From assembly GCA_041821185.1 (NCBI GenBank), contig JBGUBD010000001.1, positions 496,001-560,000 on the forward strand: a stretch of 64,000 nt of DNA. The letters run 5' to 3'. The first letter of the stretch is position 1, and each line of letters begins with the position of its first letter. A model generated the notes under the pieces. It saw only the letters and a list, made by a program, of their open reading frames with translations, did not search any database and was not told the DNA's origin. A program made the translations under genes and the position numbers. Source of the stretch: Phycisphaerales bacterium AB-hyl4. Its GTDB lineage: Bacteria > Planctomycetota > Phycisphaerae > Phycisphaerales > Phycisphaeraceae. Shown here in pieces: positions 40,436-49,802 of the stretch.

Positions 40436-42091
40436 TCACCGAATCAACGACGTCGCCGTCATCGCCATCGGCTGCTCCAGCCCCATCATCGCAAGACAGG
40501 TCGGCAGCACGTCCGCCAACTTGCCCCCATCATGCAGCGCGGGCGACGCCTTCTCCGGATCGCCCGTCGCCTCGGCCTTGCGATCCGGGTCCACGATGAT
40601 GCACTCGACCGGAAACAACGTATGAGCCGTGTGCGCCGCGCCGGTGTCCGGGTCGAACATCTGCTCCGCGTTGCCGTGGTCAGCCGTGACGATAAGCTTC
40701 CCGCCGCGCTTCAAAGCCGCTTCGACAATCTTGCCCACGCACGCGTCCACCGACTCCACCGCTGCGATCGCGGCGTCCAGCTTGCCGGTGTGCCCCACCA
40801 TGTCGCCGTTGGCGAAGTTCACCAGGATGAAGTCTTCACAATCCTCCGCCGCGATGCGATTGAGCACGATCTGCGTAATCTGCGGCGCGCTCATCTCCGG
40901 CTGCAGGTCATACGTCGCCACCTTCGGCGATTGCGCCATCTCCCAACGCTCACCCTCAAACGGCTCGTCCCGATAGTCATTAAAGAAAAACGTCACGTGC
41001 GGAAACTTCTCCGTCTCCGCGCAACGAAACTGCGTCAGCCCCTTCGCACTCAAATACTCGCCCGCAATGTCCGTCATCTTCGGCGGCTTGGGAAACGCCA
41101 CCGCAAGCCCCGGGAACGCGGCAAACCCTGCCTCATACGCCGTCAAACAGACATAGCGCAAATCACGCTGATCCCCGCGGTCAAAGCCCTTCTCGCCGCT
41201 GTCCGGGCTCGGCGGAACGTTGCCATAGAAGTCAGGCTGCATGAACGCACGCGTGATCTCGCGCGGGCGGTCGCCGCGATAGTTGTAGAAGATCACACTA
41301 TCGCCATCTTTGATGCGCGTATCAGCCGCATCGTTGGTCGGCGAAACCGTGCGCGGCGTAATAAACTCATCGCCGTTCTGCGAGTCGTTCGTCGGATGGT
41401 CGTAATAGTCCTGAACCGCAGCGCCCGCCGACGCATGATTCTCCGCCGGGCCGCGCCCGGTGAGCAGATCGTACGCCTGCTTCACGCGCTCCCAACGGTT
41501 GTCGCGGTCCATCGCGTAGTACCGGCCGACGATCGAAGCAATCGCTCCAACGCCCAATTCCTTGCACTTCGCTTCAATCCGCTCGATAAACCCCTTGCCC
41601 GAATACGGCCCCGTATCGCGCCCGTCGGTAAACAGATGCAACGCCACCTTCGTCTGCCCGCGCTGCTTGCACAGCTCGATGCACGCATACAGATGATCCA
41701 GCAATCCGTGCACGCCCGCGTCCGACGCGATGCCCAGCAGGTGCACCGTCTTGCCGTTCGCCTTCGCACGATCCACCGCTTCGACCAGCGCTTCGTTGTT
41801 GAAAAACGCGCCTTCGCGGATCGCCTTCGTAATGCGCACCGACTCCTGGTCCACCACCCGCCCGGCCCCGAGGTTCTGATGCCCCACCTCGGAGTTGCCC
41901 ATCGTGCTTTCAGGCAACCCCACGTCTTCACCGCTGGTGTGAATCAACGTCCACGGATAATCGCGCAGCAGCGCATCGCCCACCGGCGTCTTCGCCAGCT
42001 TCACTGCGTTGAACTTGTCATGGGCCGCGTTCGGATTCCGCCCCCACCCATCGCGAACGATCAACACCATCGGTTTCGGACGATCTGCCAT
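40436..42091 (-). CDS. gpmI: 2,3-bisphosphoglycerate-independent phosphoglycerate mutase
   Basis: 551 residues. Glycolytic enzyme with the alkaline-phosphatase-like Mn centre: VLIVRDGWG, catalytic Ser in TMGNSEVGHQNLGAG, HLFTDGRDTGPYSG, IASIVGRYYAMDRDNRWERV, VNFANGDMVGHTGKL and VTADHGNAEQM. AGAAGG lies 8 nt before ATG 42091. Confidence 0.96.
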   Translation of the reverse strand: MADRPKPMVLIVRDGWGRNPNAAHDKFNAVKLAKTPVGDALLRDYPWTLIHTSGEDVGLPESTMGNSEVGHQNLGAGRVVDQESVRITKAIREGAFFNNEALVEAVDRAKANGKTVHLLGIASDAGVHGLLDHLYACIELCKQRGQTKVALHLFTDGRDTGPYSGKGFIERIEAKCKELGVGAIASIVGRYYAMDRDNRWERVKQAYDLLTGRGPAENHASAGAAVQDYYDHPTNDSQNGDEFITPRTVSPTNDAADTRIKDGDSVIFYNYRGDRPREITRAFMQPDFYGNVPPSPDSGEKGFDRGDQRDLRYVCLTAYEAGFAAFPGLAVAFPKPPKMTDIAGEYLSAKGLTQFRCAETEKFPHVTFFFNDYRDEPFEGERWEMAQSPKVATYDLQPEMSAPQITQIVLNRIAAEDCEDFILVNFANGDMVGHTGKLDAAIAAVESVDACVGKIVEAALKRGGKLIVTADHGNAEQMFDPDTGAAHTAHTLFPVECIIVDPDRKAEATGDPEKASPALHDGGKLADVLPTCLAMMGLEQPMAMTATSLIR

Positions 42092-42206
42092 GCCAAATAC
42101 CTTCTCTTTTTCATGCAACAATCGGTCAAGAATAACCCGAAACTCACGGATTCAATCCGCCAGTTCCCGCTTCCCCCGCGGAATGGATCATTGTATACGA
42201 ACAGCC

Positions 42207-43031
42207 CTACGGGGCAGGGCGTTCCGACACAGGCTCGCCCTTGACGGTCAGGCGGGCGGGGTGAGCGAACCACGCGTTGTTGGTTTTGCCGGTGTATTGC
42301 TTTTCGAGCAGCTCTGTAACATCCTGCATGTTGCCGTCCGCGGGAACCCACGCAGGCGAATGGGGCGTGCCTTCCACGTCGGGGAAATCGATCTTGCAGT
42401 TCTCGCATTTCTTGCTGCTGTCGAATCGGATCGGGCACCAGAATGATTCGACATTGCGAAGCATTTCCGAGCCGAGCGACCAGACGCCGGTCATCCAGTC
42501 GCAGTAGAGACACCAGATCAGGTCGTGTCCGACGAGGCCCTGGAACTTGTGTCGTGAGACATTAACCCAGTCCCCCGTGCGGTACCTGGGCAGGCCGACG
42601 AGCCAGGTGATCGGCGGGTAGACGATGATTTGTGTGACGCGGACGATCCAGAACAGCGGGACAGCAATCCCGGTGATCCAGACCGCGGTGTGGTTTCGCC
42701 ATCGGCCGACGATGCGGTTGAGCGTTTTGACGATGCGCGGCCCCTTGCGAGCGGCGGGGTTGGCGAGTTCGTGAAGAAAGACCCATGTTTGCAGGCCGAC
42801 GATCTGCCCCACCACCGCCGCGAGCAGCCCCAGCCAGCCCGCGACGATCGCCCCCCCGAGCGGCGGGCCGATGAGGAAGTAGGTGATGGCGATGTCCAGC
42901 GCCGGCGCACGACAAAAAGCAGCGGACACGCGACGCCCCACACCGCCAAGCCGCGGCAACAAATGCAACACACCCGCCCCCGCAAGCATGGCGACGACGG
43001 AAGCAAGCACGATATAGAGAAAAGTCATCAT
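42207..43031 (-). CDS. membrane protein with C-terminal Cys motifs
   Basis: 274 residues. Four hydrophobic N-terminal helices (FLYIVLASVVAMLAGAGVLH; AIVAGWLGLLAAVVGQIVGL; WITGIAVPLFWIVRVTQIIV). The soluble tail has CLYC and CPIRFDSSKKCENCK, which could bind zinc. Ends in a hydrophilic tail. No family recognised. ATG 43031 or the next ATG (43028) is the start. Confidence 0.7.
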   Translation of the reverse strand: MMTFLYIVLASVVAMLAGAGVLHLLPRLGGVGRRVSAAFCRAPALDIAITYFLIGPPLGGAIVAGWLGLLAAVVGQIVGLQTWVFLHELANPAARKGPRIVKTLNRIVGRWRNHTAVWITGIAVPLFWIVRVTQIIVYPPITWLVGLPRYRTGDWVNVSRHKFQGLVGHDLIWCLYCDWMTGVWSLGSEMLRNVESFWCPIRFDSSKKCENCKIDFPDVEGTPHSPAWVPADGNMQDVTELLEKQYTGKTNNAWFAHPARLTVKGEPVSERPAP

Positions 43032-43176
43032 GCCCCCAGCATACGGGCAAATTCGCCCTGCGCCGTCATTGGCCTCACAGGAATTGCCAGTTTCGGCTGA
43101 CTGGGCGCCATAGGCTGACTTGACGCCATGGGCGTGCTATATTGAACAGCCACACATTCAACGTCACCTGGAGGCG

Positions 43177-44403
43177 ATGACATTGACCACCCACGCTGCT
43201 GCAATCCGCCTGCACCCTGTGATCCGCACCAGACTGTTCCTCACGGTTGCCGCGGTGATGCTGGCCCTGCTTTCAAATCCAGCCGGGCTGCTTGCGGACG
43301 ATTTGTCCATCGTTTATCGCGGCACGTTCGACCTGCCGGGCTCGACCACCGATCAGCACGGCAACGTGTTCGACATCGACGGACTCAGCGGCATCACCTG
43401 GACAGGCGGCAACAACTACTGGGCCGTCATGGACAACTCCGACAAGCTCGTCCAGCTTCAGGTGGACCTGAGCGCCAACGGCTCGATCGCCTCGGCCAGC
43501 GTGGCCGGCGGCCTCACCCTCGCCCACAGCCGTGACCACGAAGGCATCGCCTACACCAACCCGCAACGCAACAGCGTGTTCATCTCCGATGAAAACAGGC
43601 CGATGCCCGGCGTCCGCGAATACAGCCTTGCCAACGGAGCGCTGATGCAAACCGTCAGCATCCCCAGCGTCTTCAGCAACATCCGCAGCAACTACGGCTT
43701 CGAATCACTCACCCGCCAACCCAACGGGCAGGTCATGTGGACCGCCAACGAAGAAGCACTCACCGTCGACGGCTCACTGTCCAGCACAAGCGCTGGCAGC
43801 GTCGTCCGACTTCAACAATTCGACGTCGACGGCAACAACGTCGCCGCCGGCCCGCAATACGCCTACATCACCAACCCCGTCCACCGCAGCACCAACGACG
43901 ACCCCACACAGACCGGCGCCCGCAGCCGAAGCGGGCTGGTCGAGCTGGTCGCTATGCACGACGGCCGACTCCTCGCCCTCGAACGTTCCTTCGCGCAGGC
44001 GGGTATCTTCAACCTCAGCTCCGCCTACCGCAACAGTATCTTCCTGATCGACCTCAACGACGCCACCGACGTCTCCGACATGGCTGGTCTCATCGGGCAG
44101 AACTACACCCCGGCAAGCAAGTCCCTGCTCTGGTCCGCCACCCGCGCCATCGACCCCATCGCCCCCATCGACCCCATCGGCAACCTCGAAGGGCTCACCC
44201 TCGGACCCCAACTGCCCAACGGCAACTGGTCGCTGCTGGGCATCGTCGACTGGTCCGACCCGATCGATCTGATCAGCGCCAATCGACTGGTGGCGTTTGA
44301 ACTGATCGGCGTCATCCCCGAACCCGGCACAGCCGCCACGTTGCTTACCCTCGCCGGCTTCACCCTGCTGCGCCGCCGACGCCATACCGCTTGTCCATCA
44401 TAA
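43177..44403 (+). CDS. exported phytase-like protein with PEP-CTERM tail
   Basis: 408 residues. Signal peptide (TRLFLTVAAVMLALLSNPAG), then an esterase-like-activity-of-phytase (propeller) domain: DIDGLSGITWTGGNNYWAVM, SRDHEGIAYTNPQRNSVFIS, FESLTRQPNGQVMWTANEEA, LEGLTLGPQLPNGNWSLLGI. The C-terminus VIPEPGTAATLLTLAGFTLL followed by RRRRH is a PEP-CTERM sorting signal, processed by an exosortase and typical of planctomycetes. ATG 43177 was chosen; GGAGG lies only 2 nt upstream, so TTG 43183 is possible. Confidence 0.85.
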   Translation: MTLTTHAAAIRLHPVIRTRLFLTVAAVMLALLSNPAGLLADDLSIVYRGTFDLPGSTTDQHGNVFDIDGLSGITWTGGNNYWAVMDNSDKLVQLQVDLSANGSIASASVAGGLTLAHSRDHEGIAYTNPQRNSVFISDENRPMPGVREYSLANGALMQTVSIPSVFSNIRSNYGFESLTRQPNGQVMWTANEEALTVDGSLSSTSAGSVVRLQQFDVDGNNVAAGPQYAYITNPVHRSTNDDPTQTGARSRSGLVELVAMHDGRLLALERSFAQAGIFNLSSAYRNSIFLIDLNDATDVSDMAGLIGQNYTPASKSLLWSATRAIDPIAPIDPIGNLEGLTLGPQLPNGNWSLLGIVDWSDPIDLISANRLVAFELIGVIPEPGTAATLLTLAGFTLLRRRRHTACPS

Positions 44404-45144
44404 AAGCTGTGAGAACACTGCACCGTGTTGCGTCGCATGTCGACGAATGTAGTTCACCGCAGCAAGTTGATGCCCACGATTCCGGATCGGTTCAACCTTC
44501 GGCCGACGCGCCCACAGCCCCGCGGGCACATCGCAAAAGTGCCCCCGCTGCTTCAGTTCATGCGTCACCCATGATCGCGCGAGGCCTAGAATCCGACGCG
44601 GCACCGGATCGTGATCATACGCCGAAAGCCCACGCGTTGAATGCCCACCTGTTGAACGTCCACGCGCCGAAAGCCCACGCCCGCCGGGGCGTGGGCCCCC
44701 GCCCCCGCGGGGCGGGGCTTTCGGCGTGTGCGCGCCTTTTGAATCAGACACGTTTTTCCGCGCATGCGTGAGCTTGATACCCAGGTTTTCCAGATGTTCA
44801 TACGGGTCCATCCCCACGGGCACGAACCGCGCCAGCAGGTGATAGTGAATCCCGCCCACACTTAACTCCACCACCTCGGCCTTGTAATCGTCGCGCAGCG
44901 TATCCGCGAACAGTCGGCAGACCGCCGGGCGAAGTTCCGCCGGGAAATACACCGTCGGCCGCTTGAGCAGTTGCTTCGATCGCTCGAACAGATCGTCGTA
45001 GATGCCCGGCGGGGGCGGAAACTTGTAGTCCCCTTCCACATGCTCGCGATGATGCCGCGTCCGAAACCCCCGCGGATCCCCCGGCAGCCACGTGCCGTAC
45101 GTGTTCCCCATGCAGTGATACCAGTTGTTCCACGGTGCGGGCAT
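44398..45144 (-). CDS. RAYT-type Y1/HUH transposase (REP-associated)
   Basis: 248 residues. N-terminal MGNTYGTWLPGDPRGFRTRH and REHVEGDYKFPPPP are the family hallmark. The HUH metal motif appears as GGIHYHLLARF and the nucleophile Tyr in AVNYIRRHATQHG. Residues ~135-180 are a low-complexity insert made of 15 bp tandem repeats and GC-rich hairpins. RAYTs are single-copy domesticated Y1 transposases that nick and copy REP hairpins; here a GTAG hairpin array lies just upstream. ATG 45144 has a purine-rich box upstream; the frame is open to 45195. It converges on, and slightly overlaps, the phytase-like gene. Confidence 0.8.
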   Translation of the reverse strand: MPAPWNNWYHCMGNTYGTWLPGDPRGFRTRHHREHVEGDYKFPPPPGIYDDLFERSKQLLKRPTVYFPAELRPAVCRLFADTLRDDYKAEVVELSVGGIHYHLLARFVPVGMDPYEHLENLGIKLTHARKNVSDSKGAHTPKAPPRGGGGPRPGGRGLSARGRSTGGHSTRGLSAYDHDPVPRRILGLARSWVTHELKQRGHFCDVPAGLWARRPKVEPIRNRGHQLAAVNYIRRHATQHGAVFSQLL

Positions 45145-45277
45145 GAAGTAATGATCCCCCTCCCCTTCACAAGCGTCACAAAAGCAACCCCCCACCGCCC
45201 AACGTCTGCCCTTGTTACACCCGTCCGAGAAAATCCCGCTTTCCGCACTGCCACCCGCATCACCCCACCCGCGACCC

Positions 45278-45556
45278 CGCTTGCGCGTAGGCGCAAGCGT
45301 CTAATGACTACTCATAAGCCTCTAAAACCTACTCATAAGCCCCTTGTGAGTAGGCGTAAGGCTCTAAAATCTACTCATAAGCCTCTTGTGAGTGGGCGCA
45401 AGCGTCTAAAGACTACTCATAAGCCTCTAAAACCTACTCATAAGCACCTTGCGCGTAGGCGCAAGGCTCTAAAACCTACTCATAAGCTTCTTGCGCCTAC
45501 GCGCAAGGGTCGAAATCCTACGCGCAAGAGTCGAAACGCTAGGCGCAAGCTCTTTT
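45278..45556. repeat. REP-like array of GTAG-looped hairpins
   Basis: About 13 units of ~20 bp in alternating orientation. Three are perfect hairpins CTTGCGC-GTAG-GCGCAAG (45280-45297, 45448-45465 and, with loop CTAC, 45490-45507). The others are degenerate (CTTGTGAGTAGGCGTAAG; CTACTCATAAG), joined by CTCTAAAA/GTCTAAA spacers. GTAG is also the tetranucleotide recognised at the foot of E. coli REPs by its RAYT. The array lies directly upstream of the RAYT gene. Confidence 0.9.
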
Positions 45557-45585
45557 CGCCGCCTCGTCAGCAGAATCTGTGGGCC

Positions 45586-45676
45586 GGGTGCCACACAGCA
45601 TCCCGAAGGGTGCTGTGTGAAGGAGCCTCAAACTGCTGTCGGCACACAGCACGCTGCGCGATGCTGTGTGGCACCC
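45586..45676. repeat. nested inverted repeat with CACACAGCA units
   Basis: GGGTGCCACACAGCAT (45586-45601) pairs perfectly with ATGCTGTGTGGCACCC (45661-45676). Inside, TGCTGTGTG (45611-45619) pairs with CACACAGCA (45643-45651). A ~90 bp element with four copies of one 9-mer, different from the neighbouring GTAG array. Confidence 0.85.
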
Positions 45677-45719
45677 ATCCTCGGGGCACCCTCACTCGGG
45701 GCAGCCGACGTTCTCCCGC

Positions 45720-46850
45720 CTATTTGCATTTCATTTCCTTCCGAATCTCATCGATGACCTCATCAATATTCATGCTACCTTGCCAACTTGGCTCATACCC
45801 CCTCATCTTTTTGAAAAGCTCAGGATTTCTCGGTTCTGCTGCACTGCCAGTTAATTGATATCTAGTAGCTTTTTTGAGAAGCCGAAACCCTGGAATCTCA
45901 AGATTAATTCGTGGCTCCCATTTTCGATAATGCAACATTTCTCCCTGAGAATCATTTTCTGAATCTACGACCATTCCCCTTCCAACCATACGACATCGTG
46001 AGGATCGGAATGGCTTCGCGGTTTCGATTGCGCGCCGCATCTCACCCGGCGCAAGCAGCCCGCTCCCACCAAACAATAACTGACTGCAGTTAACTCCTTG
46101 GAGTACATTGATATCTCGAATATTATTCAAGTTATTGAGACTCAGAATGCGGCTTCGACCGCCCAACTTGTAGGTGCCATCGTCAAAGAGAACAAGACAT
46201 AGAAATGGCGTTAACGGCAACGTGATCACTAGCCCCTTGTTAGCAACACCTGTAATCGATGCCCATTTTACTTTTCTTTCTAAGAACGGATTCCAAAATA
46301 CACATGGATGATCAGACGTTACGAATGGCGTGTTTGTTTTATTTTGGATTAAACCCGCCTGAAGATCGATTGCGTATGGCAGCGAATTAAAGACAGCTGA
46401 AAAATGCATCTCCAACGTACCGGAAAACGATAAATTCGTTAGATCGCCGAGATCGTTAGCATCGGGATGCCCCTTGATCGCCTCGCGCATAAGCTGTGCA
46501 AGACCGTGACTCGCTTCATCCATATGCGTTGGTGTTCTAGCGTGCATTAATATAAGAAAGGCAACTAAAATAAAATGAGAAAAAGACCCTTTTTCGGGTA
46601 GCTGGTGAGTTTCAATCACGTTTCGAATAATCGGAGCCGCGGCCCCCTCGAACGAACCCAAGAGCTTTTCGTTTTCAACATTTTCGTATAAGTTGCGTCG
46701 CTGCGCTTGATGGCGAATTGATGCCCCAGAAACAAACCGACCTGTCTTAGCGTTAAGCAAGCTAATTTGACGCCCGGTTTCGTCGGAAAAATTTCGCAAA
46801 TAGAATTGAGGAATAAAGTGTTGTTTCTGGAATTGAGCCACTAAATACAT
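45720..46850 (-). CDS. DUF4238-like protein, low GC
   Basis: 376 residues. The N-terminal VAQFQKQHFIPQFYLRNFSD matches the DUF4238 opening ('QHyvPqfyLrnF'), followed by helical regions and NTPFVTSDHPCVFWNPF. DUF4238 proteins are of unknown function, scattered, and often near mobile or defence genes. The coding sequence is clearly poorer in GC than the groESL genes beside it, indicating recent acquisition. Start 46850 from similarity; the frame is open to 46991 through a terminator, which excludes the longer form. Confidence 0.75.
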   Translation of the reverse strand: MYLVAQFQKQHFIPQFYLRNFSDETGRQISLLNAKTGRFVSGASIRHQAQRRNLYENVENEKLLGSFEGAAAPIIRNVIETHQLPEKGSFSHFILVAFLILMHARTPTHMDEASHGLAQLMREAIKGHPDANDLGDLTNLSFSGTLEMHFSAVFNSLPYAIDLQAGLIQNKTNTPFVTSDHPCVFWNPFLERKVKWASITGVANKGLVITLPLTPFLCLVLFDDGTYKLGGRSRILSLNNLNNIRDINVLQGVNCSQLLFGGSGLLAPGEMRRAIETAKPFRSSRCRMVGRGMVVDSENDSQGEMLHYRKWEPRINLEIPGFRLLKKATRYQLTGSAAEPRNPELFKKMRGYEPSWQGSMNIDEVIDEIRKEMKCK

Positions 46851-46890
46851 CCTAACTGACCATGGATTCCGCGTTATAGGAACGCAAAAA

Positions 46891-46918
46891 CAGCGGGGCC
46901 GCTTGCGCGGCCCCGCTG
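46891..46918 (-). terminator. strong terminator of the groESL operon
   Basis: Perfect 12 bp stem CAGCGGGGCCGC / GCGGCCCCGCTG, 4 nt loop, followed on the minus strand by TTTTT. It lies 57 bp after the groEL stop. Confidence 0.9.
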
Positions 46919-46974
46919 CTAAAAACTTCTCACAGTGTTGCCCGCCCGGTTGAGCGAGCATTCTACCACATGGA

Positions 46975-48606
46975 TCAATAATCCATGTCATCCATACCCG
47001 GTGCGCCGGCGGCGGCTTTCTTCTTGTCCTTGCGTTCCACGACGACGGCGTCGGTGGTCAGCAGCAGGCCGGAGATGCTCGCGGCGTTTTGCAGCGCGAC
47101 GCGTTCGACCTTGGTGGGGACGAGGACGCCGGCCTTGAGCATGTCGCCGTATTCACCGCTGAGCGCGTTGAAGCCGTACGCGTCGTCCTTGCTGGCTTCG
47201 ACGTTCTGGGCGATCACCGAGCCGTCGTGGCCGGCGTTGACCGCGATCTGCTTGATCGGGGCGGAGACGGCGCGGCGGATGATGTCGACGCCGACCTTTT
47301 CGTCACCGACGAGGCCCTTGATGTTGTCAAGCGCTCGGCGGGCACGAAGGATGGCGACGCCGCCACCGGGGAGAATGCCCTCTTCGACGGCGGCACGGCA
47401 GGCGTGCATCGCGTCTTCCACGCGGGCCTTCTTCTCTTTCATTTCCGACTCGGTGGCGGCACCGACATTGATCTGGGCCACGCCGCCGGCGAGCTTGGCG
47501 AGACGCTCCTGGAGCTTCTCGGCATCGTAGTCGCTGGTCGTGCCTTCGATCTGTCGCTTGATCGATTCGATGCGGGCCTTGATGTCGCTGGTCTTGCCGG
47601 CACCTTCGATGATCGTGGTGTTTTCCTTGTCGACGACGAGCTTCTTCGCTCGGCCGAGGTCGGACAGTTCGAGCTTCTCGACGTCGATGCCGAGCTCTTC
47701 CATGATCGCGCGGCCGCCGGTGAGGGTGGCGATGTCATCGAGCATGGCCTTGCGACGGTCGCCGAAGCCCGGCGCCTTGACGGCGACAACCTTGAGCACG
47801 CCGCGCAGCTTGTTGACCACGAGGGTGGTCAGCGCTTCGCCGTCGATGTCCTCGGCGACGATGAGCAGCGGCTTGCCGCTTTCCGCGACCTTGCCGAGGA
47901 TGGGAATCAGATCCTTGGCGGAGCTGATCTTCTTCTCGTGGATGAGCACGTAAGCGTCTTCGAGGACGGCTTCCATGCGACCCTGGTCGGTGACGAAGTG
48001 GGGGCTGAGGTAGCCCTTGTCGAACTGCATGCCTTCGACGAGGTCGACGTAGGTTTCGAGGCTCTTGCCTTCTTCGACGGTGATGACGCCGTCCTTGCCG
48101 ACCTTGTCCATCGCGTCGGCGATGATCTGGCCGATGGTTTCGTCCTGGTTGGCGGAGCAGGTGCCGACCTGGGCGACTTCCTTGGAGGAGTTGACGTTCT
48201 TGGAGATCTTACGCAGTTCGCCGACGATGGCTTCGACGGCCTTGTCGATGCCGCGCTTGATCTGGTTGGCGTTGGCGCCGGCGGCGATGTTCTTCAGGCC
48301 TTCGGTGAAGATGCTCTCGGCGTAGATGGTGGCGGTGGTGGTGCCGTCGCCGGCGTCCTTGGAGGCCTTGGAAGCGACTTCCTTGACCATTTGGGCGCCG
48401 ATGTTTTCGATGGCGTCTTCGACTTCGACTTCCTTGGCGACGGTGACGCCGTCTTTGGTGACGGTCGGCGAGCCGAAGGATTTTTCGAGGATGACGACGC
48501 GGCCGGACGGGCCGAGCGTGACCTTGACGGCCCGTGCGAGCTTGTGGACGCCGCGGCGAATGGCTTCGCGCGCCTCGGCGTCGAACTTGATGGTCTTAGC
48601 AGCCAT
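46975..48606 (-). CDS. groEL: GroEL chaperonin
   Basis: 543 residues, full length. ATP-driven folding chamber working with GroES. Family blocks: [89 protein letters not shown], and the equatorial [19 protein letters not shown]. The C-terminal tail is short (APGMDDMDY) and not the usual long GGM repeat. Downstream gene of a receiver-groES-groEL unit; no CIRCE element was seen. Confidence 0.97.
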   Translation of the reverse strand: MAAKTIKFDAEAREAIRRGVHKLARAVKVTLGPSGRVVILEKSFGSPTVTKDGVTVAKEVEVEDAIENIGAQMVKEVASKASKDAGDGTTTATIYAESIFTEGLKNIAAGANANQIKRGIDKAVEAIVGELRKISKNVNSSKEVAQVGTCSANQDETIGQIIADAMDKVGKDGVITVEEGKSLETYVDLVEGMQFDKGYLSPHFVTDQGRMEAVLEDAYVLIHEKKISSAKDLIPILGKVAESGKPLLIVAEDIDGEALTTLVVNKLRGVLKVVAVKAPGFGDRRKAMLDDIATLTGGRAIMEELGIDVEKLELSDLGRAKKLVVDKENTTIIEGAGKTSDIKARIESIKRQIEGTTSDYDAEKLQERLAKLAGGVAQINVGAATESEMKEKKARVEDAMHACRAAVEEGILPGGGVAILRARRALDNIKGLVGDEKVGVDIIRRAVSAPIKQIAVNAGHDGSVIAQNVEASKDDAYGFNALSGEYGDMLKAGVLVPTKVERVALQNAASISGLLLTTDAVVVERKDKKKAAAGAPGMDDMDY

Positions 48607-48713
48607 TTGGATGCTCCTTGTATGGTGTGTGGTTGATTTCGTGTTGGAAAATCCGGGGCTTCGCGATGCTCAGCCCTCGGCTTGGTAACTACCGGGTTGC
48701 GACACTGCCGGAA

Positions 48714-49001
48714 TCAGGCGACGACAGCGAGGACTTCGTCTTCGCCGAGGACGACGAATTCCTTGTCGTCGAGCTTGACTTCCGTACCGCCCCACTTGCC
48801 GAGGAGGACGGTGTCGCCTTCTTTGACCTGGAATGGGGCTCGCTCGCCGTTGTCGAGCAGTCGTCCCTGGCCGAGCGCGATGACCTTGGCCTGTTGGGGC
48901 TTGTCAGTCGCGGATTCGGGGAGGTAGATACCGGACTTCGTTTTGGTCTCCGGCTCCACGCGTTGCACAAGAATGCGATCTCCGAGCGGTCGTACTTTCA
49001 T
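48714..49001 (-). CDS. groES: GroES co-chaperonin
   Basis: 95 residues, standard size: VRPLGDRILVQRVEPETKTK, GIYLPESATDKPQQAKVIAL, EGDTVLLGKWGGTEVKLDDK. It caps GroEL. GAAAGGAGAG precedes ATG 49001. It lies 14 bp downstream of the receiver gene and 107 bp upstream of groEL. Confidence 0.97.
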   Translation of the reverse strand: MKVRPLGDRILVQRVEPETKTKSGIYLPESATDKPQQAKVIALGQGRLLDNGERAPFQVKEGDTVLLGKWGGTEVKLDDKEFVVLGEDEVLAVVA

Positions 49002-49015
49002 CGATGGCTCTCCTT

Positions 49016-49561
49016 TCAGTCGGCTGGTTTGTCCAGCTTGGGTTGTGAGGAAGAAAAAACGTCGTTGGATTGATTCGGTTCGGTTCGACCGGCGGGCCAG
49101 GCGCCGGCATAGCGGCGGTCGATCAGTCGACGGATGACCTGCAACAGCGGGTCGAGGTCGACCGGCCGATTGATGACGGAAAACGCGCCGAGGCGGAGGG
49201 CTTCGTTAAGGAAGCGCTGGGCCTGGCGGAGGGTGTAGGCATCGTTGGCGACGACCACGACCGGCGGGCGGTTGGGCTTGCGGCGGAGGACCTGGAGCAG
49301 CCAGAGGCCGCCGGGCATCGGGTCGCGCGACGCGGATCGCATGTCGTCGGCCGGGGTGAGCAGGTCGACCACGGCGGCATGCACATCAAGGCGGGTCGCC
49401 AGGTCGACGGCCTCGCGGCCGGTGCGGGCAAGGTGGGCATGGACCCCCTGCGGCTCGAGCAGGCGCGGGAGCTGGCGCGTCCAATGCTCAATAGCATGAT
49501 CGCGGTCCTGCGTCAGCAGAACATTGAACCGCGGCGGATTGACAGAGCGCACACTCACCAT
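49016..49561 (-). CDS. receiver-domain protein upstream of groES
   Basis: 181 residues. Single response-regulator receiver: FNVLLTQDRDHAIEHW at the first strand, AAVVDLLTPAD with the candidate phospho-Asp, a VVVVAND strand where the usual Thr/Ser is Ala, and SVINRPVDLDPL where the usual Lys is Arg. These changes suggest altered or lost phosphorylation. The C-terminus is a hydrophilic tail with no output domain. Its stop is 14 bp from the groES start, so it probably shares the heat-shock transcript. Confidence 0.75.
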   Translation of the reverse strand: MVSVRSVNPPRFNVLLTQDRDHAIEHWTRQLPRLLEPQGVHAHLARTGREAVDLATRLDVHAAVVDLLTPADDMRSASRDPMPGGLWLLQVLRRKPNRPPVVVVANDAYTLRQAQRFLNEALRLGAFSVINRPVDLDPLLQVIRRLIDRRYAGAWPAGRTEPNQSNDVFSSSQPKLDKPAD

Positions 49562-49802
49562 GGTAGGAGAGAAGATGCAATGGCGATGCCGGAAGGGAGC
49601 ATGGAGGCGGAGACGGGGCAGATGGGTCTCAAAATGTTATTTTACATATGTTTACGCACTATACGCACATCGAAATGAACTGCCACGGAGGCCAGTCGGG
49701 CTGTCGAAGTGGGGGCTGGCCAGAGGCGGGCGTGCCGAATTGGCAGGTGGGCGAGGGCGATTCGGGTGCCCGCTGGTCAGCGTCAATTCTGGGATTGAGA
49801 AG
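49562..49802. other. intergenic region upstream of receiver-groESL
   Basis: No supportable gene. An AT-rich patch at 49628-49665 is the likely promoter zone for the minus-strand receiver-groESL unit. CCCATCT on the minus strand at about 49621-49627 resembles a heat-shock -10, but no good -35 is seen. Confidence 0.4.

Noticed and set aside
45278..45556. CRISPR array
   Set aside because: Units are ~20 bp, alternate in orientation, are palindromic and have no unique 30-40 bp spacers; no cas genes nearby. REP-like array fits better.
47089..48636. Long plus-strand frame opposite groEL
   Set aside because: Mirror of GroEL codon bias (Gly/Asp/Val-rich nonsense protein); similar antisense frames lie over transketolase, ptsI and speA.
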